DNA of 64,000 bases, taken from Amycolatopsis sp. 2-15 (lineage in GTDB: Bacteria > Actinomycetota > Actinomycetes > Mycobacteriales > Pseudonocardiaceae). A program made the translations under genes and the position numbers. The number at the start of each line of letters is the position of its first letter. Position 1 is the first letter of the stretch. This document shows, one piece after another, positions 43,951 to 53,068 of this stretch. The notes below the pieces were generated by a model. The model was not told the DNA's origin, ran no database searches, and worked only from the letters and a program-made list of their open reading frames with translations. The stretch spans positions 9,928,001 through 9,992,000 of the forward strand of contig NZ_CP127294.1 in the NCBI RefSeq assembly GCF_030285625.1, read 5' to 3'.

Positions 43951-46502
43951 ACGCACTGCTGGCGAAGACCGGCACCGACGCCGTCCACCCCGTTGCGCAC
44001 CTGCTCCTCGCGGAGCTTGCGGCTGCGACCGCGACGCCCGCGCGGCTCGTGGTCGTCGCGCCGGGTGGCTACGGCAAGACCACGCTGCTCGGCGCGCTCG
44101 AGTCGGGCTGCCGTGAGGCCGGCGTCGACGCGACGCTCGTCGACGACGCCGACCAGCTCGGCGAAGACGACCTGACGAGACTGACGGCGCTGGCGGGACC
44201 GGTCGTGCTGGCGCACCGGCCGAACCCGCGTTCGGAAGCGCTGCGCGCGTTGGCGGAGCCCTTTGCCCGGCAGGTGGCCTTGCCGCCGCTGGACGCCGAG
44301 GAGGTCGGCGCGCTCGCCCGGCAGCTCACGGGCCGGCTCGTCGACGGGACGGCGGCGGCTGCGTTGCACTCCCGCACCGGCGGGGTGCCGCGGCTGGTGG
44401 AGCGGGCGGTGACCGGGCAGCTCGGTGAGTTCCGGGCCGAGCTGGCGGAGCTCGACGACGACGTGCTGCGGTACTTGATCGCCGCGGAGGCCGGGGCCGG
44501 CCGCAATCTCGACCTGCTGTGCGCCTTGCTGGAGCTGGCGCCGGACCGGTTGCCCGAGGTCGTCGACGGTGCCCGGGCGACGGGACTGCTCGACGCGAAC
44601 GACGAGTTGTTGCCCGTGGCCGCGGAGGCCGTGCGGACCTACGGGCCGCCGGCGCGCCGGCTGACGGTGCTGCAGCAGCTCGTGGAAATCCAGCTGCGGG
44701 GCGGGTTGCCTGTGCTGGAGCTGGCGAAGTCGTTGCTGGACACGGGAAGTTCGGGCGCCAGCGCCGCCGCCGCGTTTGCGGCGGCCGCGGGCGAGGCGCT
44801 GCCCGGGGACGCGAAGCTGGCGGCGCGGCTGTTCGAAGCCGCCGCCGAGGCCGGGGCGCGCGACACGGCCGTGACGACGGGGTGGGCCCGGGCGGCGGCG
44901 TTGTCGGGTGACCTCGACACGGCGCTGCGGCTGGGTGACGGGATGTTGAGCGGCGACGATCCCGAGGCGCGGGCCGCGGGGGCGGAGATCGCCGCGACGG
45001 TGCTGGCGCATCGAGGTGAGCTGGCGCGGAGTGCGGAGCTGTACCGGTGGGCCGCGGCGGCGGACGCTTGTGCGCCTGCCGACGGTGACGGGCCGGATCT
45101 GACGGCGTCGGCTTGGGGCGCGCCCCGATCGACGCCCGGCCACAACGCGCCGGTGCCCGGCGACGCTTGGGCGCCTTCGTGGAACAACACGCGTGGGCCC
45201 GAGGTGTACCGGTGGGCCGGGCGCGGCGCCGCGAACGCGTTCGCCGCGATCGCGCTCGTCGGGACCGGACAGCTGGACGCGGCGCGGAACCTCGTGGACG
45301 CGCCCGTGCCCGGCGTGGCGCCGACGCTGTTCGCGGGCGCCGTGACGCGGACGGCCGGCGGCATCGTCGATTCGGTGAGCGGGCAGGGCGCGGACACGCT
45401 CTCGGCGCTCGTCGGGGCGGCCGCGATGCTCGAGCCGGCCGCGACGGGCGCACCGCTGCCGGACAGCCCGGCCGCGCTGGCCGCGCTCGTCGGGCTGCAC
45501 TCGGGTGAGCTGGGGCTCGCCGAATCGGTGCTGGACCGCGCGCTGGCCAGCGAAGTCGGCGGCGACCTGCTCACCGCGCGGCACCGGCTGTTGCTCGGCT
45601 GGGTCGCGATGACCAGCGGGCACCTCACCGCCGCCGCCGAGCACCGCGACGCTGTGGCGGGCACCCGTCTCGAAGCCCGCGACGAGCTCTTCTTCGCGAC
45701 GCTCGAACTCGGCCTCGCCCGGCGCGCGAGCGACCTGGTGGGGCTGCAGCAGTCGTGGGACCGCGCCTACCAGGCGTCAATGCGGCAGCAGACCGACCTG
45801 TTCACGCTGCTGCCGCTGGGCGAGCTGGCCATCGCCGCCGCCCGCACCGGCGCGCACGCGAAGCTCACTCGCCAGCTGCGCCACGCCCACGCCATGCTCG
45901 GCGAACTCGGCAACCCTCCACTGTGGACGGTTTCCCTGTGCTGGCACGAGCTGCACGCCGCCATCACCGTCGAAGACCTCGACACCGCTTCCCACCAACT
46001 GGCCGCCCTGACGAGCTTCGCCGGCCACGGCCGCTACCCCGCCGCGCTGGCCCGCGCCGCCACCTGCTGGCTCGCCGTTCTCAGCGGCGCCTTCGACCAC
46101 GACGAGGTCTCCGCGACCGCCGCCGAACTCCACGAACTCGACCTCTGCTGGGACGCCGCCCGGTTGGCGGGCCAGGCCGCTATCCGCACATCCGACCGCA
46201 AAGCCATGGTCCAGCTCCTCGAAGCCGCCCGCCAATTCCAGGCCGGCACCGGCCGCCGCGAATCCGCCACTCCGGAACCCGGCGCCGCACCCGGCCTCAG
46301 CACGCTGAGCGAACGCGAGCTCGAAGTCGCCCGCCTCGTCGTCGACGGCCTGACGTACAAACAGGCCGGCAGCAAGCTCTTCATCTCGGGCAAAACCGTG
46401 GAACACCACATGGCGCGGATCCGCGCCAAGCTGGGCGCCGCGGACCGGCGCGAGCTGCTCGCGACGCTGCGGGAGCTGCTCGCCAAGCCCGACCTGTCCT
46501 GA
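43947..46502 (+). CDS. iniR: Large LuxR-family STAND regulator, IniR-like
   Basis: A protein of 851 aa. Walker A VVAPGGYGKTTLL at about 35-47 and Asp-Asp in VDDADQLGEDD are the ATPase core; a long helical TPR-like middle follows, and the C-terminal LuxR HTH is LSERELEVARLVVDGLTYKQAGSKLFISGKTVEHHMARIRAKLG. Size, layout and position next to iniBAC match mycobacterial IniR (Rv0339c type), which activates iniBAC. Start TTG 43947 with GAAGG upstream overlaps the previous stop. The CCGTTAGGG pairs in the adjacent control region are its likely sites. Confidence 0.85.
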   Translation: MNALLAKTGTDAVHPVAHLLLAELAAATATPARLVVVAPGGYGKTTLLGALESGCREAGVDATLVDDADQLGEDDLTRLTALAGPVVLAHRPNPRSEALRALAEPFARQVALPPLDAEEVGALARQLTGRLVDGTAAAALHSRTGGVPRLVERAVTGQLGEFRAELAELDDDVLRYLIAAEAGAGRNLDLLCALLELAPDRLPEVVDGARATGLLDANDELLPVAAEAVRTYGPPARRLTVLQQLVEIQLRGGLPVLELAKSLLDTGSSGASAAAAFAAAAGEALPGDAKLAARLFEAAAEAGARDTAVTTGWARAAALSGDLDTALRLGDGMLSGDDPEARAAGAEIAATVLAHRGELARSAELYRWAAAADACAPADGDGPDLTASAWGAPRSTPGHNAPVPGDAWAPSWNNTRGPEVYRWAGRGAANAFAAIALVGTGQLDAARNLVDAPVPGVAPTLFAGAVTRTAGGIVDSVSGQGADTLSALVGAAAMLEPAATGAPLPDSPAALAALVGLHSGELGLAESVLDRALASEVGGDLLTARHRLLLGWVAMTSGHLTAAAEHRDAVAGTRLEARDELFFATLELGLARRASDLVGLQQSWDRAYQASMRQQTDLFTLLPLGELAIAAARTGAHAKLTRQLRHAHAMLGELGNPPLWTVSLCWHELHAAITVEDLDTASHQLAALTSFAGHGRYPAALARAATCWLAVLSGAFDHDEVSATAAELHELDLCWDAARLAGQAAIRTSDRKAMVQLLEAARQFQAGTGRRESATPEPGAAPGLSTLSERELEVARLVVDGLTYKQAGSKLFISGKTVEHHMARIRAKLGAADRRELLATLRELLAKPDLS

Positions 46503-46524
46503 CTGGAGTGACCGGGCCTGGACG

Positions 46525-47268
46525 TCAGTCTCGGCTGGGGCCGAAGCGTTCCGTCCGGATCGAGTGCGGCGAGTGGCCCAGCGCCAACAGCGCGTCGGCC
46601 ACCGTCTCGACGAACGCGGTGGGGCCGCAGACGAACGACGTGGGCCCGAAGTCCGTCGGCCAGCTGGCCGTGTTGAGGGTCGCGACGCTGAGGCGGCGCG
46701 GAATCCCGGCCGCGCCGTCGGGGAGCTCGCGGGTGTAGACGTACGTGACGTCCAGGCCGGCGTACGGTTTGCGCAGCTCGTCGGCGTAGAAGAGGTCCGC
46801 GGGGGTCCGCGCGGAGTACACCAGGCGGAACAGCGCGCGGCTCCCGGCGGCGCGGCGGGCGCGGATCATCGCCATCAGCGGCACGACACCGGAGCCGCCC
46901 GCGACGAGGAGGACGGGGGCGGGGTCGGTGGGGCGCCAGACGAACCAGCCGCCGATCGGGCCGCGGATCTCGACAGGGTCGCCCACGGCGTAGGGGCCCG
47001 TGAGGTGTTCCGAGACCTCGCCGCCGGGGACGCGCTGGATCGTCAGCTCGAGGCGGTCACCGTCGGAGGGCGCGGCGAGGGAGTAGCTGCGCTGGGCGGT
47101 GTAGCCGTCGGCGGCGGTGAGGCGGACATCGACGTGCTGGCCCGCGAGGTGGCCGGGCCAGCCGGGGGCGTCGAACACGAGGGTGCGGGCCGTCGCCGTC
47201 TCCTGGCGGATCTCCGCGAGGTACGCGACGCGCCAAGCTAGTCGCCCTGATACCGCTGTTCGCGCCAT
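46525..47268 (-). CDS. Ferredoxin-reductase-type FAD/NAD(P)-binding oxidoreductase
   Basis: A protein of 247 aa. The FAD-binding beta-barrel has QRSYSLAAPSDGDRLELTI and GPIGGWFVWRP; the NAD(P) domain has PVLLVAGGSGVVPLMAMIRAR, YSARTPADLFYADEL and FVCGPTAFVETVADAL. There is no iron-sulphur domain, so a separate partner is needed. Its start lies 31 nt inside the upstream molybdopterin oxidase gene, so the two are cotranscribed and probably form an electron-transfer pair. Confidence 0.92.
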   Translation of the reverse strand: MARTAVSGRLAWRVAYLAEIRQETATARTLVFDAPGWPGHLAGQHVDVRLTAADGYTAQRSYSLAAPSDGDRLELTIQRVPGGEVSEHLTGPYAVGDPVEIRGPIGGWFVWRPTDPAPVLLVAGGSGVVPLMAMIRARRAAGSRALFRLVYSARTPADLFYADELRKPYAGLDVTYVYTRELPDGAAGIPRRLSVATLNTASWPTDFGPTSFVCGPTAFVETVADALLALGHSPHSIRTERFGPSRD

Positions 47269-47837
47269 GGGTCTCCGTAGTCGTGGTAGCCGGAGGACTC
47301 CCAGAAGCCCGGCTCGTCCTTCGTGGCAAGTTCCAGGCCGCGCACCCACTTCGCCGACTTCCAGAAGTACAGGTGCGGCACCAGCAGCCGCGCGGGGCCG
47401 CCGTGTTCCGGGGTGAGCGGCTTGCCGTTGTACTCGTACGCGATCCACGCCTGCCCGTCGAGCAGGTCGGCGAGCGGCAGGTTGGTGGTGTAGCCGCCGT
47501 AGGAATGCGCCAGCACGTAGTCGGCCTCGGTGCCGAGGTCGCCGATCAGCGTCTCCACGGGCACGCCGCGCCAGCGCGTGTCGAGTTTGGACCACTGCGT
47601 GACGCAGTGGATGTCCACGGTGAACTTCTCGCTCGGCAGAGAGGTCAGCTCGCGGAACGACCACGAGCGCTTCTCGCCCTTCTCCGTGGTGACCGCGAAC
47701 TCCCACTTGTCCAGGTGCACGCGCTGCGTCGGCCCCGCCGACAGCACGGGGAAGTCCTCCGTGAGGTACTGGCCGGGCGGCAGCCGCGGGTTGCCCCCGC
47801 GGGCGCGACCGGTGAACCCAGGGGTGATGACACCCAT
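47238..47837 (-). CDS. Sulfite-oxidase-type molybdopterin-dependent oxidoreductase
   Basis: A protein of 199 aa with one molybdopterin-binding domain (PF00174 type): SLPSEKFTVDIHCVTQWSKLDTRWRGVPVETLI, where Cys in HCVTQWS should bind Mo, then HSYGGYTTNLPLADLLDGQAWIAYEYNGKPLTPEHGGPARLLVPHLYFWKSAKWVRGLE. No signal peptide, so it is cytoplasmic, unlike MsrP or YedY. The substrate is unknown. Coupled to the reductase gene downstream (31-nt overlap). Confidence 0.93.
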   Translation of the reverse strand: MGVITPGFTGRARGGNPRLPPGQYLTEDFPVLSAGPTQRVHLDKWEFAVTTEKGEKRSWSFRELTSLPSEKFTVDIHCVTQWSKLDTRWRGVPVETLIGDLGTEADYVLAHSYGGYTTNLPLADLLDGQAWIAYEYNGKPLTPEHGGPARLLVPHLYFWKSAKWVRGLELATKDEPGFWESSGYHDYGDPWREQRYQGD

Positions 47838-47877
47838 CGCGGACTCCTTTCGCCGACCCTGCCACGCCCAGCGCAGC

Positions 47878-48501
47878 CTACCCGCGAACGTGCAATCCGA
47901 GCGACGTCACCAGCACCGTCGCTTGTTCAGGCGACACGATGGCCCCGCCGAGCTCCGCGTGCACCGGGTCGAGCGCCGACAGGTCACTCCCCCGCAGCTC
48001 GGCGCCGCCGAACTTCACCTCCAGCAGCTCCGCGCCCGACAGGTCGACGTCGGCGAACGTCGCCCCCGTGCAGTCCGCGCGCGTGAGGTCGGCTTCGCGC
48101 ATCCGCACGCCCTTGAACGTCGCGCCGCGCAGGTCCGCGCCCGCGAGTCCCGCGAACGACCAGTCGCCCCCGAGCACCTTCATCGGCCGCAGCGCGCACT
48201 CGGTGAATCGGCTGCCGACGAGCTTGCACCCGCTGAACTCCGCGTCGAACAGGTTGCAGCGCGTGAAGCTGCAGCCGGTGAACGCCGTGTCCACGTGCTT
48301 CGAGGCGTTGAAGCGCACGTTGCCGAACACGCAGTCGACGGACGAGACACCGCGCGTGACGGCCTCGGTGAGGTCGACGTCGTGGAACTCGCACCGCTCG
48401 AACCGGCGCCCGGTGAACTCCTCGGCGTACCAGTCCTCGCGGCGGAAGGTCAGCTCGGTCGCCGGATGCTCGGACTCTGGGGGCTCAGCGGTGGCGGGCA
48501 C
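47878..48501 (-). CDS. Pentapeptide repeat protein
   Basis: A protein of 207 aa. From residue 30 on it follows the A(D/N)LxX pentapeptide pattern: FERCEFHDVDLTEAV, FTGCSFTRCNLFDAEFSGCKLVGSRF, LAGADLRGATFKGVRMREADLTRADCTGATFADVDLSGAEL. Such right-handed quadrilateral helices include the DNA-mimic MfpA/Qnr proteins that protect gyrase from quinolones; many others have no known role. GTG start at 48501. Single gene. Confidence 0.92.
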   Translation of the reverse strand: MPATAEPPESEHPATELTFRREDWYAEEFTGRRFERCEFHDVDLTEAVTRGVSSVDCVFGNVRFNASKHVDTAFTGCSFTRCNLFDAEFSGCKLVGSRFTECALRPMKVLGGDWSFAGLAGADLRGATFKGVRMREADLTRADCTGATFADVDLSGAELLEVKFGGAELRGSDLSALDPVHAELGGAIVSPEQATVLVTSLGLHVRG

Positions 48502-48598
48502 GCGGCCAGGCTAGCCGCCGCGCGCCGGTGATCGGCCAACCGGCGCAATTCGACCGGCGACGCGTTTCACCGTCACCCGGAAGTGGGAATTAACCAGC

Positions 48599-48892
48599 AT
48601 GTCCAGATGGCGAACTTCCACCAGAACCAACACGGCAGCCCGAGTGATCACCGGAATCGGCGCGTTGTTCGCGTTCATCGAGGTGCTCTATCTGGTGATG
48701 CTGCTCGCCGGCGCCAACGCCGCGAACGGCTTCTTCATCTTCATCCGATCATTGGCCGACCCGCTCGCACTGTTTTTCCCGGGTCTGTTCCCGGTGAGCA
48801 ATCCCGACCTCGCCGTCATCCTCAACTACGGCCTCGCCGCGGTGTTCTGGCTGGTCGTGAGCGGGATCATCGCCCGGCTGGTCGCCCGCTGA
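48599..48892 (+). CDS. Small membrane protein of unknown function
   Basis: A protein of 97 aa, MSRWRTSTRTNTAARVITGIGALFAFIEVLYLVMLL, with two to three membrane helices (the others around FFIFIRSLADPLALFFPGLF and LNYGLAAVFWLVVSGIIARL). The arrangement resembles YGGT-like proteins but I cannot assign it. The ribosome-binding site is weak. Codon use is normal for the strain, which supports a real gene. Confidence 0.7.
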   Translation: MSRWRTSTRTNTAARVITGIGALFAFIEVLYLVMLLAGANAANGFFIFIRSLADPLALFFPGLFPVSNPDLAVILNYGLAAVFWLVVSGIIARLVAR

Positions 48893-48983
48893 CCCGTTTT
48901 CCCCCGGCCAAACGTGTTTTGCGCCGATAACCGGGGAAACGCGGTGAACGCCACAGCCGGACGCGACTGGTTACCGCGCCCCA

Positions 48984-48998
48984 TACGATGGCCGGGTG
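48984..48998 (+). promoter_or_regulatory. Leaderless promoter -10 and start of the LmeA-like gene
   Basis: TACGAT (48984-48989) is followed after 6 nt by GTG 48996. This spacing places transcription start at the start codon. Confidence 0.5.
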
Positions 48999-49789
48999 AC
49001 CGAAGGCAGATGGTTCGAGGGCTGGCCCGAAATCGCGGGCCTCGCCGCCGCGGCGGGTCGTTCCCTGCTGCCGAACGTGCCCGCCACGCCGGCGGCCCTC
49101 GCCCGCACGGTCACCGAACAGCTCGTCGGCCGCCGTCTCACGGCGAAGGCCAACGGCGGCGAAGCCCGCTTCACCCTCACCGAACTCGACTACCCCGCCG
49201 ATTCCCTGCGCCTGGCCACCGGCCGCCTCGGCGACGTGCGCCTGGCCGCCGCGGACGTCGAGTGGCCGACGTCCGCGACGAGCACCATCCCGCTGCGCCG
49301 CGTTGTCCTGCTGGCCAAGGAAGTCAGGCTGCGCAGCCTGCCGACGCCCAACGTGGTTCCCGGAAAGGTCGAGCTGGACATCACCGTGCCCGGCGGCGTC
49401 GTGCGGGAGCGCGTGGCGCAGGCCCGGCCGGATCTCGTCGCGACCCCGCACGACGACGGGTTCCAGGTGCGCTGGGCCAAGCACCCCGGCTGGGCCGGCT
49501 CACGCTCACGTCCGCCGTCGCCGGCGACGCCGTGGTGCTGACCCCGACAACCCTCCACATCGGACAGCGGGAGTTCCGCGCCCCGAAACGGATCCGGCCC
49601 GTCGTGCTGCCGCTGCCCGAGCTGCCGAAGGGGCTGCGGCTCACCGCCGTGCGGCCGGCCGAAGACGAGCTCGTGCTCCACACCGTCGCCGACGAGTGGC
49701 CCGCGCGCCTCTCCCGCGTCCCGCTGCCCGACCTGCTGGCCTGGCTCACGACGGCCGCGCTCACGCTGACGTTGCCCCGGTTCCGGTAA
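48996..49789 (+). pseudogene. LmeA-like phospholipid-binding protein (DUF2993), one frameshift
   Basis: The first part (48996 to about 49495) encodes VTEGRWFEGWPEIAGLAAAAG.., TVTEQLVGRRLTAKANGG, DYPADSLRLATGRLGDVRLAAADVEWP and FQVRWAKHPGWAG; the rest is in another frame, RLTLTSAVAGDAVVLTPTTLHIGQREF... to LTLTLPRFR. DUF2993 proteins bind phospholipid and act in lipomannan maturation. Loss of 4 nt of a CCGG duplication (or of 1 nt) near 49496-49503 explains the break. No other lesion is visible, so an assembly error is possible. Confidence 0.75.
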
Positions 49790-49793
49790 CCTC

Positions 49794-51035
49794 TCAGGAC
49801 CACGCCACCGGCAGGGAATGCACGCCGTAGACGAGCATGTCGGTACGCAGCGGCACTTCCTCGGCCGGAATCGCGAGGCGCACCTCCGGCAGGCGAGCGA
49901 CCAGCTCCGCCAAGCCCACCCGGAGTTCCGAACGCGCCAGCTGCTGCCCGAGGCACTGGTGCACCCCGTGGCCGAACGCCAGGTGCGGCGTGCGCGGACG
50001 CTTGAGGTCCAGCCGCTCCGGCTCCGGCCAGTGCTCGGCCGAGCGGTTGGCCTGCGGCACCGAGATCAGCACGGTGTCCCCCGCCGGGATCGTGACACCA
50101 CCGACCTCGATGTCCTCGGTCGCGACGCGGCTCGGTCCGATGTGGATGATCGACAGGTAACGCAACAGCTCGTCGACGCCGTTGTCCAGCACGGCCGGGT
50201 CCTCACGGACGAGAGCCAGCTGGTCCGGGTGTTCGAGCAGCGCGAAAGTGCCCAGCGCCAGCATGTTCGCCGTGGTCTCGTGGCCGGCGCCGAGCAGCAC
50301 GGTCGCGATGTCGACCAATTCCTGCTCGGTCAGCGCCGGGTCGGCGTCGCCGTGGATCAGGCCGGACACGAGGTCGTCGGCCGGGTGTTCCCGCTTGTGC
50401 GCCACCAGCTTGCGCATGAACGCGTAGATCGACTCCGAGGCCTTCGCCCGCTCCTCGTCGCTCTTGGTCAGGTTGAGCGCGATGCCCGTGTGCTCCTGGA
50501 ACTCCGCGCGGTCCGCGTAGTCCACCCCCAGCAGTTCGCAGATCACCAGCGAGGGCAACGGCAAGGCGAACGCGGGCACGACGTCGCCCTCGTTCCCGGC
50601 CGCGCGCATGGCGTCGAGGTGCTCGATCGAGATCTCGCGGATCCGCTCCTCCAGCAACTGCATGCGCCGCACGGTGAACTGGCCGGTGAGCAGCCGGCGC
50701 AGCCGCGTGTGCTCGGGCGGGTCCATGAAGATGAACCGGCCGTCGTCGCGCTGCGGCACGTCCACGGGGCAGCGCGCCTCGCCGACCTCGTCGGGGCGCA
50801 GGTCCATCGCGCTGCGGTTGCGCACGTTGTCGGAGCTGAACCTCGTGTCGGCCAGCACCGCGCGGCCCTGCTCGTAGCCGGTGACCACCCAGGCGTGCGC
50901 GCCGTTGACCAGCTCGAGCCGCGACACCGGCGCCTTTTCCGCGAGCACGGCGGGCGGGTCGAACGGGCACTCGCCGCGCTCCAGCATCTCCGGCGGGACC
51001 GGGCGGCGCATCGTGGGCGGTTTCGTGGCGGACAT
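49794..51035 (-). CDS. Cytochrome P450 (CYP105/107-like)
   Basis: A protein of 413 aa. The I-helix has LLGAGHETTANML, the K-helix ExxR is in DELLRYLSI, and the heme loop is FGHGVHQCLGQQLARSEL with Cys as the iron ligand. MDPPEHTRLRRLLTGQFTVRRM is the conserved C-helix region of actinobacterial soluble P450s. It hydroxylates an unknown substrate and needs a ferredoxin, none being adjacent. The start at 51035 overlaps the tetR stop (TGATG), and AAGGA lies upstream. Confidence 0.95.
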   Translation of the reverse strand: MSATKPPTMRRPVPPEMLERGECPFDPPAVLAEKAPVSRLELVNGAHAWVVTGYEQGRAVLADTRFSSDNVRNRSAMDLRPDEVGEARCPVDVPQRDDGRFIFMDPPEHTRLRRLLTGQFTVRRMQLLEERIREISIEHLDAMRAAGNEGDVVPAFALPLPSLVICELLGVDYADRAEFQEHTGIALNLTKSDEERAKASESIYAFMRKLVAHKREHPADDLVSGLIHGDADPALTEQELVDIATVLLGAGHETTANMLALGTFALLEHPDQLALVREDPAVLDNGVDELLRYLSIIHIGPSRVATEDIEVGGVTIPAGDTVLISVPQANRSAEHWPEPERLDLKRPRTPHLAFGHGVHQCLGQQLARSELRVGLAELVARLPEVRLAIPAEEVPLRTDMLVYGVHSLPVAWS

Positions 51036-51688
51036 CAACGATCCTTCCGGGTGGTGGGAACACGCGGGGCGGTCAGCAGACCGGTGAGGGCGTCGGTCAG
51101 GGCCTCGCCGACCAGCGCCCAGTCCGCGGGCACGCCGGTGACCGCGGCGAGCCGCTCCTGCTCGGCGCACGTGTGGATCACCGCGACGCGCGCGGTTTGG
51201 CTCCGCAGAGCCGATTCGGCGGCCGGCAACGGCGTCACGTGCGCCCACACCGCGGCCGTGCCCTCGACGAACTCGACCGCCAGCACCGGCTCGACGCCTT
51301 CGACGTCGAGCAGTGCCGGATCGGTCACAACCTGCGCCAGGAACCGGGCGCACCAGCTGGGGTTGCCGAGGCTCGCGAGGTGCTCGGTGTAGGGCAGCAC
51401 GAGGCTGGCCACATGATCGCGCGGCCGCTTCGAACGCCGGACGGCCGCCACGCGTTCCCTGGCCCGCGCGGCGATCGGCTCGACGTGCGAGCGCGTGATG
51501 GCGCGGATCAGGTCTTCGCGCGTGCCGACGTGGTAGGCCAGCGCGGAGTTGTTGGCCTGTCCGGCGGCTTCCACGATCTGACGGTTGGACACCTGCGCGA
51601 GCCCGCGTTCGGCGAACAGCCGTTCTGCCGTACGGAGGAGGAGCTCGCGAGTCGCCTCGGCCTGTTCCCGGCGCGAACTCGTCTCCAC
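51035..51688 (-). CDS. TetR family regulator of the P450 unit
   Basis: A protein of about 217 aa starting at GTG 51688 (GGGGAG 6 nt upstream). HTH: ATRELLLRTAERLFAERGLAQVSNRQIVEAAGQANNSALAYHVGTREDLIRAI. It is cotranscribed with the P450 and divergent from the epoxide hydrolase. Two overlapping palindromes lie in the intergenic region and are its likely operators. Confidence 0.92.
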   Translation of the reverse strand: METSSRREQAEATRELLLRTAERLFAERGLAQVSNRQIVEAAGQANNSALAYHVGTREDLIRAITRSHVEPIAARARERVAAVRRSKRPRDHVASLVLPYTEHLASLGNPSWCARFLAQVVTDPALLDVEGVEPVLAVEFVEGTAAVWAHVTPLPAAESALRSQTARVAVIHTCAEQERLAAVTGVPADWALVGEALTDALTGLLTAPRVPTTRKDR

Positions 51689-51706
51689 GACCTGCTCCCC
51701 TGCTTT

Positions 51707-51739
51707 GTAAGACGATCTTCTTACGACGCTAGTCGTAAG
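51707..51739. promoter_or_regulatory. Overlapping palindromes (TetR operators) in the divergent promoter region
   Basis: GTAAGA-N6-TCTTAC (51707-51724) and CTTACGAC-GCTA-GTCGTAAG (51720-51739) share the CTTAC segment. They lie between tetR-P450 and the epoxide hydrolase gene and can serve both directions. Confidence 0.7.
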
Positions 51740-51836
51740 ACACGTGTCTGCCAACCACCCGGTCGGAAAATCCCCGAGACCGGCCGCCGCCGTGGCTAAG
51801 CTCGCCCGCGTTGCCGTCGGAACCCGTGGAGGACCC

Positions 51837-53039
51837 ATGCTCACGCCGACCCCGATCCACGTCGCCGACGACGTGCTCGAAGACCTCCGCCACCGCCTGG
51901 GCCACACGCGCTGGCCGGAAGACGCCGGCAACCGCGACTCCTTCTACGGCGTCGACCGGGTCTACCTGCAGGAGCTCGCCGAGTACTGGCGCACGCAGTA
52001 CGACTGGCGCAGGGCCGAAGCCGAGATCAACACCCATGAGCACTACCGCGTCGAGGTCGACGGCGTGCCCGTGCACTTCATGCGCGTCCCCGGTGCCACG
52101 CCGGACGCGACCCCGCTGATCCTCACGCACGGCTGGCCGTGGACGTTCTGGCACTGGGCCAAGGTCGTCGGCCCGCTCGCCGACCCCGCGGCCCACGGCG
52201 GCGAGCCCGCCGACGCGTTCGACGTGATCGTGCCGTCGTTCCCCGGTTTCGGCTTCTCGACACCGTTGCCGAACCGGCCGGACCTGAACTTCTGGAAGGT
52301 CGCCGACCTCTGGCACACGCTGATGACCGAAACGCTCGGCCACGAGAAGTACGCGGCGGCCGGCTGCGACGTCGGGGCGCTGGTGACCGGGCAGCTCGGC
52401 CACAAGTACGCCGACGAGCTGCACGCCATCCACATCGGCTCAGGGCTGAAGCTCGACCTGTTCACCGGCGACCGCGCGTGGGACTTGAGCGGTGGCAAGC
52501 CGATCCCCGAAGGCCTGTCCCCCGAACCCCACGCACGCGTGCTCGAACTGGACAAGCGGTTCGCCACGCACCTGGCCGTGCACGTGCTCGACGGGAGCAC
52601 GCTGGCCTACGGGCTGTCCGACTCCCCCGTCGGGATGCTCGCGTGGATCCTGCGCCGCTGGGACCTCTGGAGCGACGGCGGCGCCGACACCGCGTTCACC
52701 CGCGACGAGCTGCTCACCCACGCCACGATCTTCTGGGCCACCAACTCCATCGGCACGTCGATCCGCACCTACGCCAACAACAACCGCTACCCGTGGACGC
52801 CCTCGCACGACCGGTGGCCCGTGATCGAAGCGCCGACCGGCATCACGTTCGTCGCGCACGAGAACCCGCCCGGCGTAACCACCGAGGGGCGTGTGCAGCA
52901 GTTCCTCGACAGCGATCGCGCCGCCTGGTACCACCACGTGAACCTCACGGCCCACGACCACGGCGGCCACTTCATCCCGTGGGAAATCCCGGACGAGTGG
53001 GTCGCCGACCTGCGCCGGACGTTCCGCGGGCGGCGCTGA
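51837..53039 (+). CDS. Epoxide hydrolase (alpha/beta hydrolase with EHN domain)
   Basis: A protein of 400 aa. The N-terminal EHN domain (LEDLRHRLGHTRWPEDAGNRD..YGVDRVYLQELAEYWRTQYDWRRAEAEIN) precedes the alpha/beta core: oxyanion LTHGWPWTFWHW, nucleophile Asp in AAGCDVGALVTGQLG, HPIPE-like substrate loop and a C-terminal His in AHDHGGHFIPWEIP. It opens epoxides to diols. ATG 51837 has GGAGG upstream. Divergent from tetR-P450; P450 epoxidation followed by hydrolysis would be a sensible pair, but this is inference. Confidence 0.92.
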   Translation: MLTPTPIHVADDVLEDLRHRLGHTRWPEDAGNRDSFYGVDRVYLQELAEYWRTQYDWRRAEAEINTHEHYRVEVDGVPVHFMRVPGATPDATPLILTHGWPWTFWHWAKVVGPLADPAAHGGEPADAFDVIVPSFPGFGFSTPLPNRPDLNFWKVADLWHTLMTETLGHEKYAAAGCDVGALVTGQLGHKYADELHAIHIGSGLKLDLFTGDRAWDLSGGKPIPEGLSPEPHARVLELDKRFATHLAVHVLDGSTLAYGLSDSPVGMLAWILRRWDLWSDGGADTAFTRDELLTHATIFWATNSIGTSIRTYANNNRYPWTPSHDRWPVIEAPTGITFVAHENPPGVTTEGRVQQFLDSDRAAWYHHVNLTAHDHGGHFIPWEIPDEWVADLRRTFRGRR

Positions 53040-53068
53040 TACCTCGGCTAGGAATCTTCGCCGAGGTA
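53040..53068. terminator. Hairpin terminator between convergent genes
   Basis: TACCTCGGC (53040-53048) pairs with GCCGAGGTA (53060-53068). The stem covers the last codons of the minus-strand membrane-protein gene. Confidence 0.6.

Noticed and set aside
44519..44911. Alternative plus-strand frame inside the IniR-like gene
   Set aside because: Gly/Arg-rich shadow of the regulator frame, which is intact over 851 codons.
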